Assembly: GCF_000003605.2 (NCBI RefSeq)
Contig: NW_003115952.1
Coordinates: 169,473-198,030 of the forward strand
Source: Saccoglossus kowalevskii
Taxonomy: Eukaryota; Hemichordata; Enteropneusta; Harrimaniidae
DNA length: 28,558 bases
Direction: 5' to 3'
Each line of letters starts with the position of its first letter. Position 1 is the first letter of the stretch. The notes below the pieces were generated by a model. It was not told the origin of the DNA, searched no databases, and saw nothing but the letters and a program-made list of their open reading frames with translations. Made by a program: the position numbers and the translations under genes. Shown piece after piece: positions 1-11,441 of this stretch.

Positions 1-1
1 A

Positions 2-538
2 TGGACAGCATTTGTTAAAAGATTATTCACATTAACTAAAATTAGCGATGAATCTAACACTATAGAATTCAAAACCAAATTCAAACAAGTTTACTATAAT
101 AAAGTCTGGTTGCCAACGGTATTTAAACCAGAAAAGAATAAGCTACGTACTTTTAACAAGTTTAAACAAAATTTTGAATTTGAACCATATTTAGAACAAA
201 TCAAAAATGTGCAACACAGGGTCAGCTTCACTAAGTTTCGCATTTCTTCTCACGCGTTGCCAATTGAAAAACTTAGATATAATAAAACACCTCCAGAGCA
301 AAGGTTTTGTTTTCTATGTAATGAACAGGCTATTGGGGATGAATTTCATGTATTACTCACATGTAAAAATAGTCAGATTGTACAAGCTCGTACTAAATTT
401 GAAGCTGAATTAGCAATTTATGATGATAACATTTGCAAGTTATCAACTCATGAGAAATTCAAGTGCTTGCTAGGCACTAAAGATAGCTTTATTGTCAATT
501 GCTTGGGAAAATTTATTGATTTTATATCTAAGCTTTAG
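2..538 (+). mobile_element. Non-LTR retrotransposon (LINE) ORF2 C terminus, fragment
   Basis: An open frame runs from the window edge to TAG at 536-538, about 178 residues, truncated on the left. It has the C-terminal layout of LINE polymerase proteins: a basic stretch, RISSHALPIE, then a Cys/His knuckle CFLCN...DEFHVLLTC. It lies where intron 2 of the duplicated TRPC would be, on the opposite strand. AATAAA at 620-625 and a TATC microsatellite follow, consistent with the 3' end of the element. The clade is not determined. Confidence 0.8.
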
Positions 539-626
539 TTTAGTCTATTGTTTTATTTGTGTTTTTCTTGACCATTGATTTATTGTATGTTTTTTTCATT
601 CATGCTAAATTTTGTGTCAAATAAAA

Positions 627-662
627 TATCTATCTATCTATCTATCTATCTATCTACCTATC
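627..662 (+). repeat. (TATC)n microsatellite, LINE 3' tail
   Basis: About nine TATC units, one altered to TACC, start just after the AATAAA of the LINE fragment. Simple 3' repeats of this kind end several LINE lineages. Confidence 0.9.
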
Positions 663-1042
663 AAACGCAACGCGGTAGGGCGTATGTCAAAAATAAAAAT
701 TGGAAAACAAACCAATTACTTCATGTGCAATTTATTGGTAACCATGACGTATAAGCGATTCTCAAAGACTGGCCGGAAGAGGAACTCAGTAGAAGATATA
801 AAAAAAGATGTTTTCGTTAGAGTGGGAAAACAGAGGTGTTAATCCGAAAAGTCATTGTCTATTCTTGTTTGTAGTCGTCCTGGCAACGTTTGGGGGATCG
901 TGACGTAGCTACGTCTTTGAGAGGGCGTTTTCTTCCAGCATGTATGTGCGTGTGTGGCGATTATTACGATAATCAACACAAGAGGCAAGGTTAACCCTCT
1001 AAATGTTATTCTGAAGCATTTTTTACATAACTGGTAACTCAC
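663..1042. other. Intronic stretch of the duplicated copy, no gene seen
   Basis: Next to exon 2 of the copy (about 960-1042) it aligns weakly with the intron after the main exon 2 (TTAACCTT, TTGTGTTGAT against TTAACCTTTGACC, GTGCTGAT). Nothing recognisable otherwise. Confidence 0.5.
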
Positions 1043-1161
1043 CCGTAGGTAGAGGGCGCGCTTACAGAATACCTCAACGGCTGCATACTGACCCTCATCT
1101 ATGGCGTGAAGAAAACCTTCATCTATTGTGACGTCATTCTGGATTAGCAAATGTAACATAT
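1043..1161 (-). CDS. TRPC paralogue, coding exon 2 (partial gene)
   Basis: Near-duplicate of 21883-22001: four base differences giving I67T, A71G and one silent change. Acceptor cttcaaag and donor GTGAGT are intact and the phases agree with 2018-2186. No exon 3 is seen between here and the left edge; a LINE fragment occupies that stretch. Either the rest lies outside the window or the copy is a truncated remnant. Confidence 0.85.
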
Positions 1162-2017
1162 CTTTGAAGACAATAAATATAACGATTAGTAATTCGATCA
1201 AATCCGGTGTCGCCATTTTGGTGATGAAGAAGTCCGAAAAGTGACGATGTAAGGGTACTTATTGTATCTTTGTCACAAACCACCAAGGACAAAGTCCGAA
1301 AAAAGGGACTTCTTACATAAACCTATACTCGAGCAGTGTGCAGCTTCGCGTGCAGCTCGTCTCAGTGTTCTAATACGATCTGGAAAGCAGTGAGGCGCAT
1401 AGTTGCGCACAGGGTGGTGCCGAGTGTGTTTGTAAAAAATCTGCTTTTGAAATCTTTCAACTTGTATATTTGTGTTCATACATGCATTCAGACCTACGAG
1501 CGTGACCTGAAAGATTGCCATGATTGAGTGCCACCATTTCTGTTTTGGATTTATTTGGTATCCTCGGGGGCGGAGCTACGTCACAGACGTTCCACGTTGC
1601 TAAGACGCGCACCACTGTACCATGCATTTCTATGGGCTCTCTGCGCACTGCTGTGGAACGCCGGTCGAGCCGGTGAAAATTCGAGAAAACAACACAAACT
1701 CAACTTTGAAGTAATCCCGAACAATCAAATTTATATATGTTACACACGTAGGGCTAATCTTGTTACACTGTTCAGAGAAGTCTCAACAATCACCCCCAAA
1801 GTACCGTTTTCTGCGAGTTTTGAGCCTTTGTTTTCACCGCCGCGGGTTGCCAGGCGGTGAAAATGCCCGGATGTCCGCCCCCGAAGATAATAATACAAAT
1901 GTCTTGGTTGACCTCTTCGGGTCGCTAAAATTATATGTGACCGTTGTTGAGGTGAACAGTTGTAAAATGCTGTGTGTTTTGGAGTCAATGTGTAACTGAA
2001 TGGAGTTATAAACATAC
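1162..2017. other. Intron 1 of the duplicated TRPC copy
   Basis: 856 bp between in-phase exons; the main gene has 2,829 bp here. Short homology persists next to the exons. Open frames in this stretch (for example 1528-1860 plus) have no recognisable product. Confidence 0.6.
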
Positions 2018-2207
2018 CTATGTTCTCATTATCAATTGCCAATATAAGAGCTGATCGGCCTTTATAATCCACACAATGTTTGTCAAAAAGATGGCTATTT
2101 TGGAGAGCATATTGAACAGCGTCCTCTGCGCCTTCTTCCACTGCATTCAGGTACAGTGATGCGAAGATGTCTTCCGAATTCTTCATCTTGAAAAAAATCA
2201 CTTTCTT
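2018..2207 (-). CDS. TRPC paralogue, coding exon 1 (partial gene)
   Basis: Near-duplicate of the exon at 24831-25038. ATG at 2184-2186, the same 169-nt coding length, acceptor ttttacag and donor GTATGT. Five base differences from the main exon by eye: three change residues (N3K, E6D, N37H) and two are silent. The frame is intact. It encodes the TRPC N terminus and first ankyrin repeat and splices in phase to 1043-1161. Probably the first coding exon of a tandem paralogue extending beyond the left edge. Confidence 0.85.
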
Positions 2208-2289
2208 CTGTAAAACAACAAAAATTTAATTTATATAATAATAATTTATCATCAATTTCTATACACAATATATTTTGAAATAGTCAAAA

Positions 2290-2500
2290 AATGGGGAGTC
2301 ATTGATCATGTTTACAAATTTATGGCGTTACCGATCTTTTTACCAAATTAAGGAGTCGTCGATCTTTTTACCCATTCATGATGTTTCCGATCTTTTTACC
2401 AAGTTAGGGTGTCGTCGATCATTTTACCAATTTATGATGTTTCCGATCTTTTTACTAAGGTAGAGGGGGGCATAAATATGTTTACCGAGATAGAGCTCAA
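2290..2500. repeat. Degenerate ~30-bp tandem repeat upstream of duplicated exon 1
   Basis: Repeated core GATCTTTTTACCAA with GAGTCGTCG spacers, about six units. The same repeat lies at 25140-25341 and 25640-25710 upstream of the main exon 1, so it predates the duplication or was copied with it. Confidence 0.75.
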
Positions 2501-2855
2501 TAATACACTGAATTATATTCTAATTTTAAAGACAATTTTCATTGGAACGATTTCGATGATCCATTCTTGTGTTGTTCATTTATAAACTACCTTAAAAGCA
2601 AGAATACAAAGTGACAATATTATCACGGTGAGCTATTGTCTACAAATAAGTGCCACGATTCAATGAAATCCCAAAGGATTTGAGTTAGTTTTCCAGCATA
2701 ATGGAAAAATCAACTCATACGGAGTTCGTGCAAAACAGACAATGTGATAAAATTTGCGTTTATGAAATACTACTAGTATTAGACTGAGTAAAACGTCATG
2801 TTCACAAAACTAGATGATTAAATCAAATGTTTGAGGTCACACCGCTGTCTAGAAA

Positions 2856-2990
2856 TCATCCCATATCTCACGGTATTTTAGTGTAATAAAACAGTGTGAT
2901 AATTTTATATATCTCCATACAATGTGATAAAAATCACGACAATCTGATTGGTCCATGCAAGCAGATTGAACTTTTGACATCATGACTGAG
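2856..2990 (+). repeat. Interspersed repeat, copy 1
   Basis: Shares an ordered block with 13230-13365: GTAATAAAACAGTGT, then CAATCTGATTGGTCC and GCAAGCAGATTG, at similar spacing. Family unknown; no terminal structure clear. Confidence 0.65.
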
Positions 2991-3292
2991 TATCACAAAA
3001 TGTAAGAATTTTGATATTCGCCGCTCATTTCGAAATCCTTTTAATGAAAGCTAAATGTCGCCACCATAGGCATAACTTCGAGAATCACAGCTAAGATCTA
3101 AATTGTGATTACTTACGTACCACCAAATTCGTCAAGGGAAATTACGTCCAAAACCAAAACGTTAGATTCCAGAAAATATTAGAAAATCTCTTAACTGCCA
3201 TTAGCCACAGGCCGAGCGGGTAAACGGCAAAATTTACAGAAGATACAAAATTTTCGTCAAATACATCTTCATTTAATTCTGATTAGAATACT

Positions 3293-3427
3293 ATGAGGTT
3301 ATAAAGAGGATGCCTCAAAGTATGCACGAAGACAGTACAGTGGGAGTATCGACCAACGGGCAGCGGAGGTCGATGCGACGGTGTATTGTCTGAGTACATA
3401 CTTTAAGGTATCCTCGTAATAACCTTA
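3293..3427. repeat. Long imperfect hairpin / MITE-like element
   Basis: Arms of about 45 bp, roughly 80% complementary. The left arm contains GAGGATGCCTCAAAGTATG; its partner is CATACTTTAAGGTATCCTC. The ~43-bp loop holds a further ATCGACC/GGTCGAT pair. No transposase gene and no clear target duplication. Confidence 0.7.
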
Positions 3428-3694
3428 TTATTATACATCTTTTCCTTCCAAAGATACATCATGGGAATGCCGAAATCTAAAAAGTTTAGAACAGAATCAG
3501 CGAACTTCTTTGTATGGAGTCCGGTCGAACCCTACTGGCAGTCATGTTTGCTTTATAATTATTAGAGGACGCTTATGCGTGTAATCATTCCATATTTGGA
3601 ATTCGCTTTTCCTAATATGGTAGGATGAAAATACCACGTAAAATACCGCAAACTTACGTGATGCTGTACTTTTATGGCGTCACGGTGAGAGATG

Positions 3695-4223
3695 TGTCAT
3701 GAATTAGTTTTCGCGTATCTGTTGACCGACTTATTTAGCTGGTTACTAGTGAATGGCAGTGTTATATCTGTCACCATTTAGGCTCATGCGAGGTCTTGGA
3801 CGGAACTTAACTCAGTGATTTGGAACTAATTACGATATAACCGTCGTCATCAGGACCGCTATTTCTGACGTTTGGTATTAGTTATTAATATAGTGAACGA
3901 TTAATCAAAAGATATGACGTATCCAGTACTTAGTGTGATTGGCCATCTGCCAGTTGAATGTGTTAAACTTCTTTGTAATTGGTTAAGTTTTGATACGTAA
4001 TAAACGGTCTACGTCCTTGGTCCCGGAGAGAGCTCCACGAGGCGAGAGAGTCTTGGTCAGTGCTGGACAGAGACCCCGACGAGGCAGTTTGCTTTGAGGC
4101 GTTCACGATGTGGCTAAAGACTAGCTATTGAAACGTATTTAGCTGTGTGCGTCTATTTGACTTTCCCGGTCCGGCATCTCAAGCAGACGTGATAGAGACA
4201 AGACGAAAATTTCCCCCATGACA
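3695..4223 (+). mobile_element. Solo LTR with target-site duplication
   Basis: 529 bp, begins TGTCATG and ends TGACA (TG...CA with a 5-bp inverted end). It is flanked by a perfect 4-bp duplication GATG (3691-3694 and 4224-4227). A related sequence in reverse orientation lies at 23333-23954. An AATAAA occurs inside near 4000. No internal retroviral-type coding region or primer-binding site is adjacent, so this is a solo LTR. A 4-5 bp duplication fits a Ty3-like element, but the class is inferred. Confidence 0.75.
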
Positions 4224-4227
4224 GATG

Positions 4228-5000
4228 TATAATAATGTACATTATAACACAAATTAATTCGATGGAACCATAAAATCATCTTCTATAAAGTCTGAAACTC
4301 GAAGTTTGTAACTTTTTTTGCTCAAACTGAATCGATATGGATATAATAGTAAATCTTTAAAAAACAACGAATAAAATAGCATTTTGTACAATAGCATGAT
4401 ACATTCCAGCGTAGCCCTCGCTAACCTTTTGCGCAAACTGCGCTAGCGGCTTGACCAGGTAAGAATTATTATCTCAACCCAGACACGTGCTAACAAGCTG
4501 TGTGCGGGATTTTCCGTACAATTGCGAGATCTCGCGAGATGCATGAAAGACGCGCGTCGAACGTCTGCCGCAAAAGTCGAACGATTTGATTTTGAACTCG
4601 AATTTCTTTATTTCGTAACTCATATCGACCGGCCGATGTTCGACAGAGGAATATTGCTTTCGAATACCCTCACTTAATCAAAATTGCCTATCATCAAATG
4701 TGGACAGCACATTATTAAACATGGAAATGTCCCCCAAAATACTTCGCGTTTGTCGGATCCCACGCGATGTTTGACGCGACTACGACGCTATGACCTTTGT
4801 TTGTCCTGTTTTTACGTTCGATTTCACGCATAACGCGTGATTCTCGCAGTGAACGGAAAATGGTCTATTGGTGGGAGGTGTCGCATGCGAATCGATCTGA
4901 TTGTGATAATTTTAAAGCTGAGATCAAAAGTAAGCTCGATTATTTCATGCAATTACTTAGAAAAAAATAAAGCTCAGAAAAATCGCCCGTGTGCTGAGTA
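4228..5000. other. Intergenic stretch, no gene seen
   Basis: CpG content is locally higher around 4500-4800 (TCTCGCGAGA, GACGCGCGTCG) than in the AT-rich flanks. I see no coding exon and no element ends. Confidence 0.4.
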
Positions 5001-5033
5001 GACACAATAAAAATTAATTCAAATTCAAATACT

Positions 5034-5795
5034 GTAATTAATATGCACAGAGTTGAGTGCAAACCTAATGAGGTCTGTGCAATGTCACAGGCCATCTATG
5101 TGACAAGTTTCATTGAATCATTATGCTAATTAGAAGATTAATAGGAACAAATTTTAACCAAAAACTGGGCAGGTATGTGCATCTATGTACAAAGTTTCAT
5201 TGGCATGGAATAATTAATACTTGAGATATCAGTGTGAAAGCTGAAATAAACTAATTATGTAAATTATGTAATTAATATGCACAAATATTTATCCAAAACT
5301 AATCAGTTCTCTGCATAATCCTAGAGTAACTATGTACCAAGCTTCATTGAAATGTAATGATTTGTATATACTTGAAATATCAAAATTAATTACGCAAATT
5401 AGGTAATTAATATGCACGGTTATTAACCTAAACCTGCTTGTGCATTGTCCTATAACTTCTATTGAAATGTCATGATTAATACTCGGGATATCAGTGGAAA
5501 AGCCGAAAATTATGCAAACTGGGTAATTAATATGCATGGATTTTTTTACCCAAAACTAATCAAATATGTGCAGTAGTCCAGAGCATATATGTACAAGTTT
5601 CAAAATCCAATGAGTGGCTCTTTAGATATCAGTGTAACAGTCATGGAACAGCTAAAAATTAGCTTATTATCATGCAAAACCTAGTCGAATCTGCGCATTA
5701 TTCCAGAGCATATATGCATCAAATTTTATCAAAGACCAACATGTGGTTCTTGGGATATCAGTAGAACGGACAAACACACACACACACAGATAGAC
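5034..5795. repeat. Long-period degenerate tandem repeat (~118-135 bp)
   Basis: GTAATTAATATGCAC recurs near 5034, 5270, 5405 and 5523. The units also share AAAACTAATCA, TGTGCAT, AGTTTCATTG and GATATCAGTG in the same order. The last unit ends in a (CA)n run followed by GATAGAC. No coding capacity. Confidence 0.7.
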
Positions 5796-5799
5796 TAAC

Positions 5800-8760
5800 T
5801 GCAAAGACCCGCGTTGTATGCTTTCCGAGAAGCACGAATCCTTGTACAACGATTGAGCGTCATCTGCATAATGAAACCTGGTAGTTTAAAAAGCACAAGT
5901 CCTTTTAGACTTGAGTGCTACATTTGATACTGTAGATTTGGTCATTTTGTTGGAGTGACCTCAAAAATGTGTTGATATTTCAAGGACTGCTCATGCTTGG
6001 TAAGAGCCCCGGGGTAAGGTCCCTGTGGTCTTAAGTTTAGGTGGTACATGTACCGGTATAAGGCATGCATGTTGGATGTTCATACTTTTTAAAAAAAATA
6101 TTGCGGTGTCAGTGTGGTCATGATTTGAAATACATAAGTAAACTGTATACGTCTGTGGCATATGTCTCGACGACCACACACAATAAAGGAAGTTTACGGG
6201 TAAATCGTCACTACGTGCATTTAGTTTCATAATCAGCTGATTATTTACTTACTGATTAAGAAAGGAATGCAGTTGAATTTTTTAGTAAACTCAATAAACC
6301 TGCGCTTTGACAATAAATTACAAATAGACTCCAACTATAATGAACAGTTGCCTACGGCCACCTGTTGATCTGATGTGCTATGCAAAATAGGAAAAAAAGG
6401 TCAGGGTACATAGAGGGGAGCAAGGGGGTAGCTGGTAAAGGTTACAGAATATAAAAACTGCATTTTACGTTTTTACAGGAAATACAATGAAAATTCCATT
6501 TACAGTAAAAAATAGGTTTTTACACTTTACAGATAAAGCAAATTTCAAGTTAGATTTTACATTTGTATGATATATTTGATAATTTGTGTTTAAGAATCAA
6601 AATTGGAAATTGACTACGAATCATGAAACTTAATTTGAAAAATGCTTTATACACTTACAAAAAATAATATCTTTGTAAAAATTACGGACGAATAAAATAG
6701 CTGATTACATTTTACACTTTACTCATGTCTACATTATTACGAAAATAAAAACAATTGATTAAGAAAATACCCTTTGCCGACCCTCGACGTATGTATGTCT
6801 GTCCGTCTGTCGGCACGCTTGTTTATACTTCCGCCTGTCGTCGTCCGTCCTTCGATCAGTCTGTCTATTCCAGATAGTTAATATGCATCACCAGTACTTC
6901 AAAAACCTGTGTTTGGATTTTCATGACACTTGGTATACAGATACTTTGAGATAGTGGGCAGACCTGATAAGTTTTTTGTTGACCTGCACATTAATAATCT
7001 CATTTGCATTTGAGCCAATTCAAGTTATTTCAATGAATCTTGATTGTCAGCCATTGTGAGGTTATGGTATAAATCTGTTCTTATTAATTACCTAATATGC
7101 ATAATAATTAAACGATTTGTAACTGTTCGATTTATATCTCATAAACCGTTCTACATATGTCAATGAAATACGATACACAAATTGTGATATTCAGATCCGA
7201 TTACTTTTCGGCTGACATCTGTGAATATTAATTATCTTATTTCTAGAACTTCCCATTTTTAGCAGTTCCACCATTAAACAAACAAAGTTATTTGTGATGT
7301 ATGGAATCATTTTTCACATGTAATAAAATAAAAATAAACTTTTTGAACACTGTATTCATGGCCAGTTTGTTATTTATATCATTTGAACAATGGTATGATG
7401 TAATTATGAATCAGAAAAATACACAATCCAACAATATATTATGTGGTTGCATGCGATTATCAAAACAAAGTTATATTTTTGGATAACAATATATGTTATT
7501 TGCGTCCTAATTTATTTTAGTTAATTTAGTATTTTATTCAAATATAGATCGATTTTAATGAGTTTCAAAAATTTATTATTTCAAAATAATTGTAAAATAT
7601 AGTAACCCGATTTAATTCAATTTAATTCATTTTGTTTTTTGGAATTCAAATACAAATGTAATGTTTGATTATAATAATAATGCTGAAGTTTCAAATCCAC
7701 TGTCAAATTTGAGATTGTTTTTAATGGTGAACAATAAGTCTTGATTTCCCCGATTAATGTTCGCCAATTAGCTTGTATTAGTTAACTGGGGTTTATGCAC
7801 ATAGGGGGTTTCTGTTTGTATTGTCAACTTCAATATTTTGGATCAAACTCCTTTGACAATTGTGATTCTCACACAGCAGAACTATATTTTTTTCATGTAT
7901 TTTGATTAACGAATTTTACATAATGTTAACTAATTATTAATATTGAAAAATATAATTTTGGTAATAAATCTTATTTTATTCAACTAATGGGCGTCACTTC
8001 ATACAGTAAATAACATTTCTATCAACAAATTAATATGCAAATCAGCCGCAGACCGAAGACAGTTTTCTGCTGAGAACACTGATGTCAACTGCAACTAATT
8101 TTATATGACTATACGACTACCTTTCCATTATTCGATGATTATCGAGTTCGCCCTAGTGTCAATATGTGCTAGTATTACACCTCTGCTCTCGCTTGGGGTC
8201 GAGTAACACATTGTTCAAGTAGTTAATTTTGTAGACACACTTCACGACAAGACGAGTCGACAGTAATCATACCTGTTCAATTATGTTCATGGGACACTCT
8301 GGGAGTGGCGAGGGTCTCAATAGTTACATAGAGTCACTGATCTTATTTAGACTGAGTTTATACTTTCAATTTGTCTGATTCATGGACGTCCTTGGCCTGA
8401 CTCAATGTCAACTTTACCGGGCCTGTTCCACGTCTTACCACGTCCACCACATTTAGAATCACAGTTGTATGTACATTGCAGATGAAACTACTCTATGTGT
8501 ACAATTTGAACTTCTTTGAGTTATTGTAGTGAAATGACTCCACGTATTTAGTTTAATGCGTCACTCTAGTGCACCGAGCACTTTCTAATTGAACACAATG
8601 AGGTGACCCATGACTGTGACATGGCGTACGATAGAAAACGACAAATAACCTTCATGTTCGTTCACCAAGGTGGTCTCGTGCCTCATACAAATACCATAGT
8701 TAGATTCCAAGTATTGCTGTTGTATATTTAAAAAAACTAGTTACTTTCGACACTCGATAT
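5800..8760. other. AT-rich stretch, upstream intron of the duplicated copy, no gene seen
   Basis: If the leader exon at 8767 is real, this belongs to the first intron of the TRPC copy. Pyrimidine-rich GTCTGTCCGTCTGTC near 6795 and further TTAATATGCA motifs suggest decayed repeats related to 5034-5795. No coding exon recognised. Confidence 0.4.
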
Positions 8761-8766
8761 ACATAC

Positions 8767-8830
8767 CTATGCGTATACAGCGAATCTTACGCCGCCTTTC
8801 TGTAACTTGAACACTCCTTTCACCCAGGCT
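8767..8830 (-). other. Probable 5' non-coding exon end of duplicated TRPC copy
   Basis: Matches the block at 27732-27805, including the TAG|GTATGT donor (exon end 8767). It lies about 6.5 kb upstream of the copy of coding exon 1, in the same order and strand as in the main gene. Preservation of the donor suggests that the second copy still has its own leader. Confidence 0.45.
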
Positions 8831-8839
8831 TACGATATC

Positions 8840-9980
8840 GACATCATTAAACAGTAAAGTGAAATGTAAATGTGTAAATCAACATAACAATGGTCTGTTT
8901 CTAACCAAGGGACGGAGTTGATGGCTGCCATTCTGATGGTGTGTTCATATGGGCTCTCTAGTCACTTCGTCTCCATATATAACGAACATTTCAGTGGACA
9001 TTTCACTGCTTTCAGTCACGGAATAGGAAACTTCATAAAACTGTCAGAAGTATTAATTGTAATGCTATTATATCTTAGAGGGAAAGCACATTTTGAACCA
9101 CTATAGTAGACGAGTGGAAACCCGTGTATTCTGGGAAGATATTTTTTGTGAATTTCAGTTGTTAGGGAAAACTTAAACTTTGTGAAGTTGTATTTATCAT
9201 TATAATGTTTGGTTTCCCAGCAGCCCGAGTTTAGTAGACAGTTCCATTGTTCCGCGATGACCCACAACATGTGACGACAAGAATACTGTGATTGTTCGTT
9301 GAGGACAGACACAGCACACTGGCCCAGCAGTTATACGTTCCCTCAGAGTAGACGCCACAATGTTAAACATGAATGCCACATTTTTCACTGCTAAGTAGGC
9401 AGCCAGCCACTGGGAGTTGACAGTAGAGTGAATCTATCATTTTCCTGACGCTGGGCTACCACGGCATTACATCACTATTTTATCTCTATCGGACTCTGGC
9501 ATCCACATCGTTCCGGTCAGCCAAATGCTTCTACCCTATAGCCGTCCGACGCATGACGTCAAATTTATGTAAGGCCCCTAGGTATAGTAGTCTTTGCTGC
9601 ATCTAGTATAATAATTGTATTTTCTTTCTTTTTTTATTTCACTTTATAGTGCGCAAGGCCAATCCAATTTCTAGGTATATTTTTTAATATATTCAGCCAA
9701 TAAACTATAATATGATTATGTTACGCTGTATGTCAGATGTTTTGATAACTTTTTTTTTCAAACAAATATGGATAATCTAGTAAACTTACCGAATAGATAA
9801 AATATATCATTTCTACTGGAGTGTATTCACCAATTCCGTAGCTGGCTCTACGGTCTTGCTATCGTAAATGTATACTAATATTAACAAGCCATGCATTGCA
9901 CAGTCCCCATTAGTTATCAAATTTTAGATATAATAGTATAGTTTTGTTTATAGTAATATAGGAACATAAACATGTCAGAA
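8840..9980. other. Intergenic stretch between TRPC copies, no gene seen
   Basis: Short open frames near 8918-9388 have no family resemblance and overlap on both strands. A TGACGTCA palindrome is at 9554-9561. Confidence 0.4.
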
Positions 9981-9989
9981 GTATGGATC

Positions 9990-10455
9990 CAGAAGATGAT
10001 GCTTGATTATGATGATTTTTTAACATTAAAATGATTGACATCTTGTATCTGATCGTCAAACGAGTACTTGTCTATATTGAGAGATATTGCTCTGGAACAG
10101 CATTAATTAAAACAAAATCAGCCACTTTGAATACATGTATATATCTATAACATGATGTAAAACGATTATATAAAATTTGAACATAATCAGTCAAAGCACA
10201 TTAGAGATATGGCTCTTGAAGCGCATTCATTTAAACAAAATGGCCGCCAGTCAGTCATATCTGAAAAATAAAATGACGTGCATCAGGAACCCCTAATCTT
10301 TAAAGTATGTACCAAGTTCGAACAAAATCCATCCATAAGCACCAAGATCCAGTTCTGGAATGCCAGAAATGCTTGATTTTTGACAATTTTTTAACACAAA
10401 AATGCCTGCCAGTTGGCCATTTTGAATTTGTGTCCGAACGAGGACTAATAAAAAC
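9990..10455. repeat. Degenerate long-period repeat
   Basis: The block at 9995-10085 (GATGCTTGATT, TTTTTTAACA, AAAATG, AAACGAG) recurs in order at 10365-10445 (AATGCTTGATT, TTTTTTAACA, AAAATG, GAACGAGGACT). A related piece with ATGGCCGCCAGTCAGTCAT lies between them. Confidence 0.6.
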
Positions 10456-11441
10456 GATAGATAAGTGGTGATCAAATGGTGTTCCTGCTAATAGAAGAAT
10501 AACCTGGAGAGATCTCGTGCTTCTCGAAAATAAAGCCTACTTCAATTTATAACTCAATCTTGCATACATTTTACAGAATTTGACTTGATTTGACTATGAA
10601 GTTACTTGAGTAAGAATTGCAAACTTCTCGGGCACTAAAACTAAAATGACGGTGCTGAAAATTCGTTGACACAATACACATATACAAGTAAAAGATTCAA
10701 ACAGAACACATTGATTTGGATAATTATCATACTTAGTTTACAATAACAAAATATACATCAATAACAAAATAAAAAAGACTCAAATATTGACCAGTATCTT
10801 AGCAAGCCGTTCTCAAACCTCGAAATAAAAATACACGTGAAATAAAATATATATATATATCATTAAGACTTAAAATATGCGGATATATATAATCCGTCAG
10901 CTTTCATAGTTTAAATGATGTTCGATCAATTCTATCCCATCATATTTCATCTTCAGAGGTAAATTATTTTCCCCCAATATTGCATACAAAAAGAACCTTA
11001 AAAGTTTTTCGTAGTGGCATTTAAAAAATATATACGTATATGGCATTACAGTCACCAAACAATCCGACATTACGAGATCTAGTTTGCTTTCCATTGTCTT
11101 CAAGACGATCGTTCATGTAGGTATAAAGTCAGAAGTAACAAATGACATCTCATCTGAATACCCGTTCAAACGTGGTTTCTTTATATTTCTCGCGCACATA
11201 GTAATTACGTGATTTCCGACAATATTATAACATCATATATCCTCATCTATTAAAATAACCATAATTAAAAACAACAAATAGTATATTCTTTTACAATTAA
11301 CGACTATTAAAAATGGTGGGTATTACTTAATTGCTTGTCAATGTCAGTCTCGTTGTGGTTACGTGACCATGATAATAACCTCCGGTAAATATGTGAATAT
11401 TGCATTAATTATTGTCCACAAATTAATTAAGTTGATTATTA
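10456..11441. other. 3' flank of TRPC, no gene seen
   Basis: Lies immediately downstream of the TRPC stop on the minus strand and should hold the 3' UTR. No convincing AATAAA close to the stop was found on that strand. (TA)n tract near 10848-10860. Confidence 0.4.

Noticed and set aside
1528-1860. 110-codon plus-strand open frame in the copy's intron 1
   Set aside because: No family resemblance and it lies between two in-phase TRPC exons on the other strand.
9016-9388. Minus-strand open frames with several Cys
   Set aside because: Two frames overlap each other and a plus frame; no motif or splice context supports an exon.
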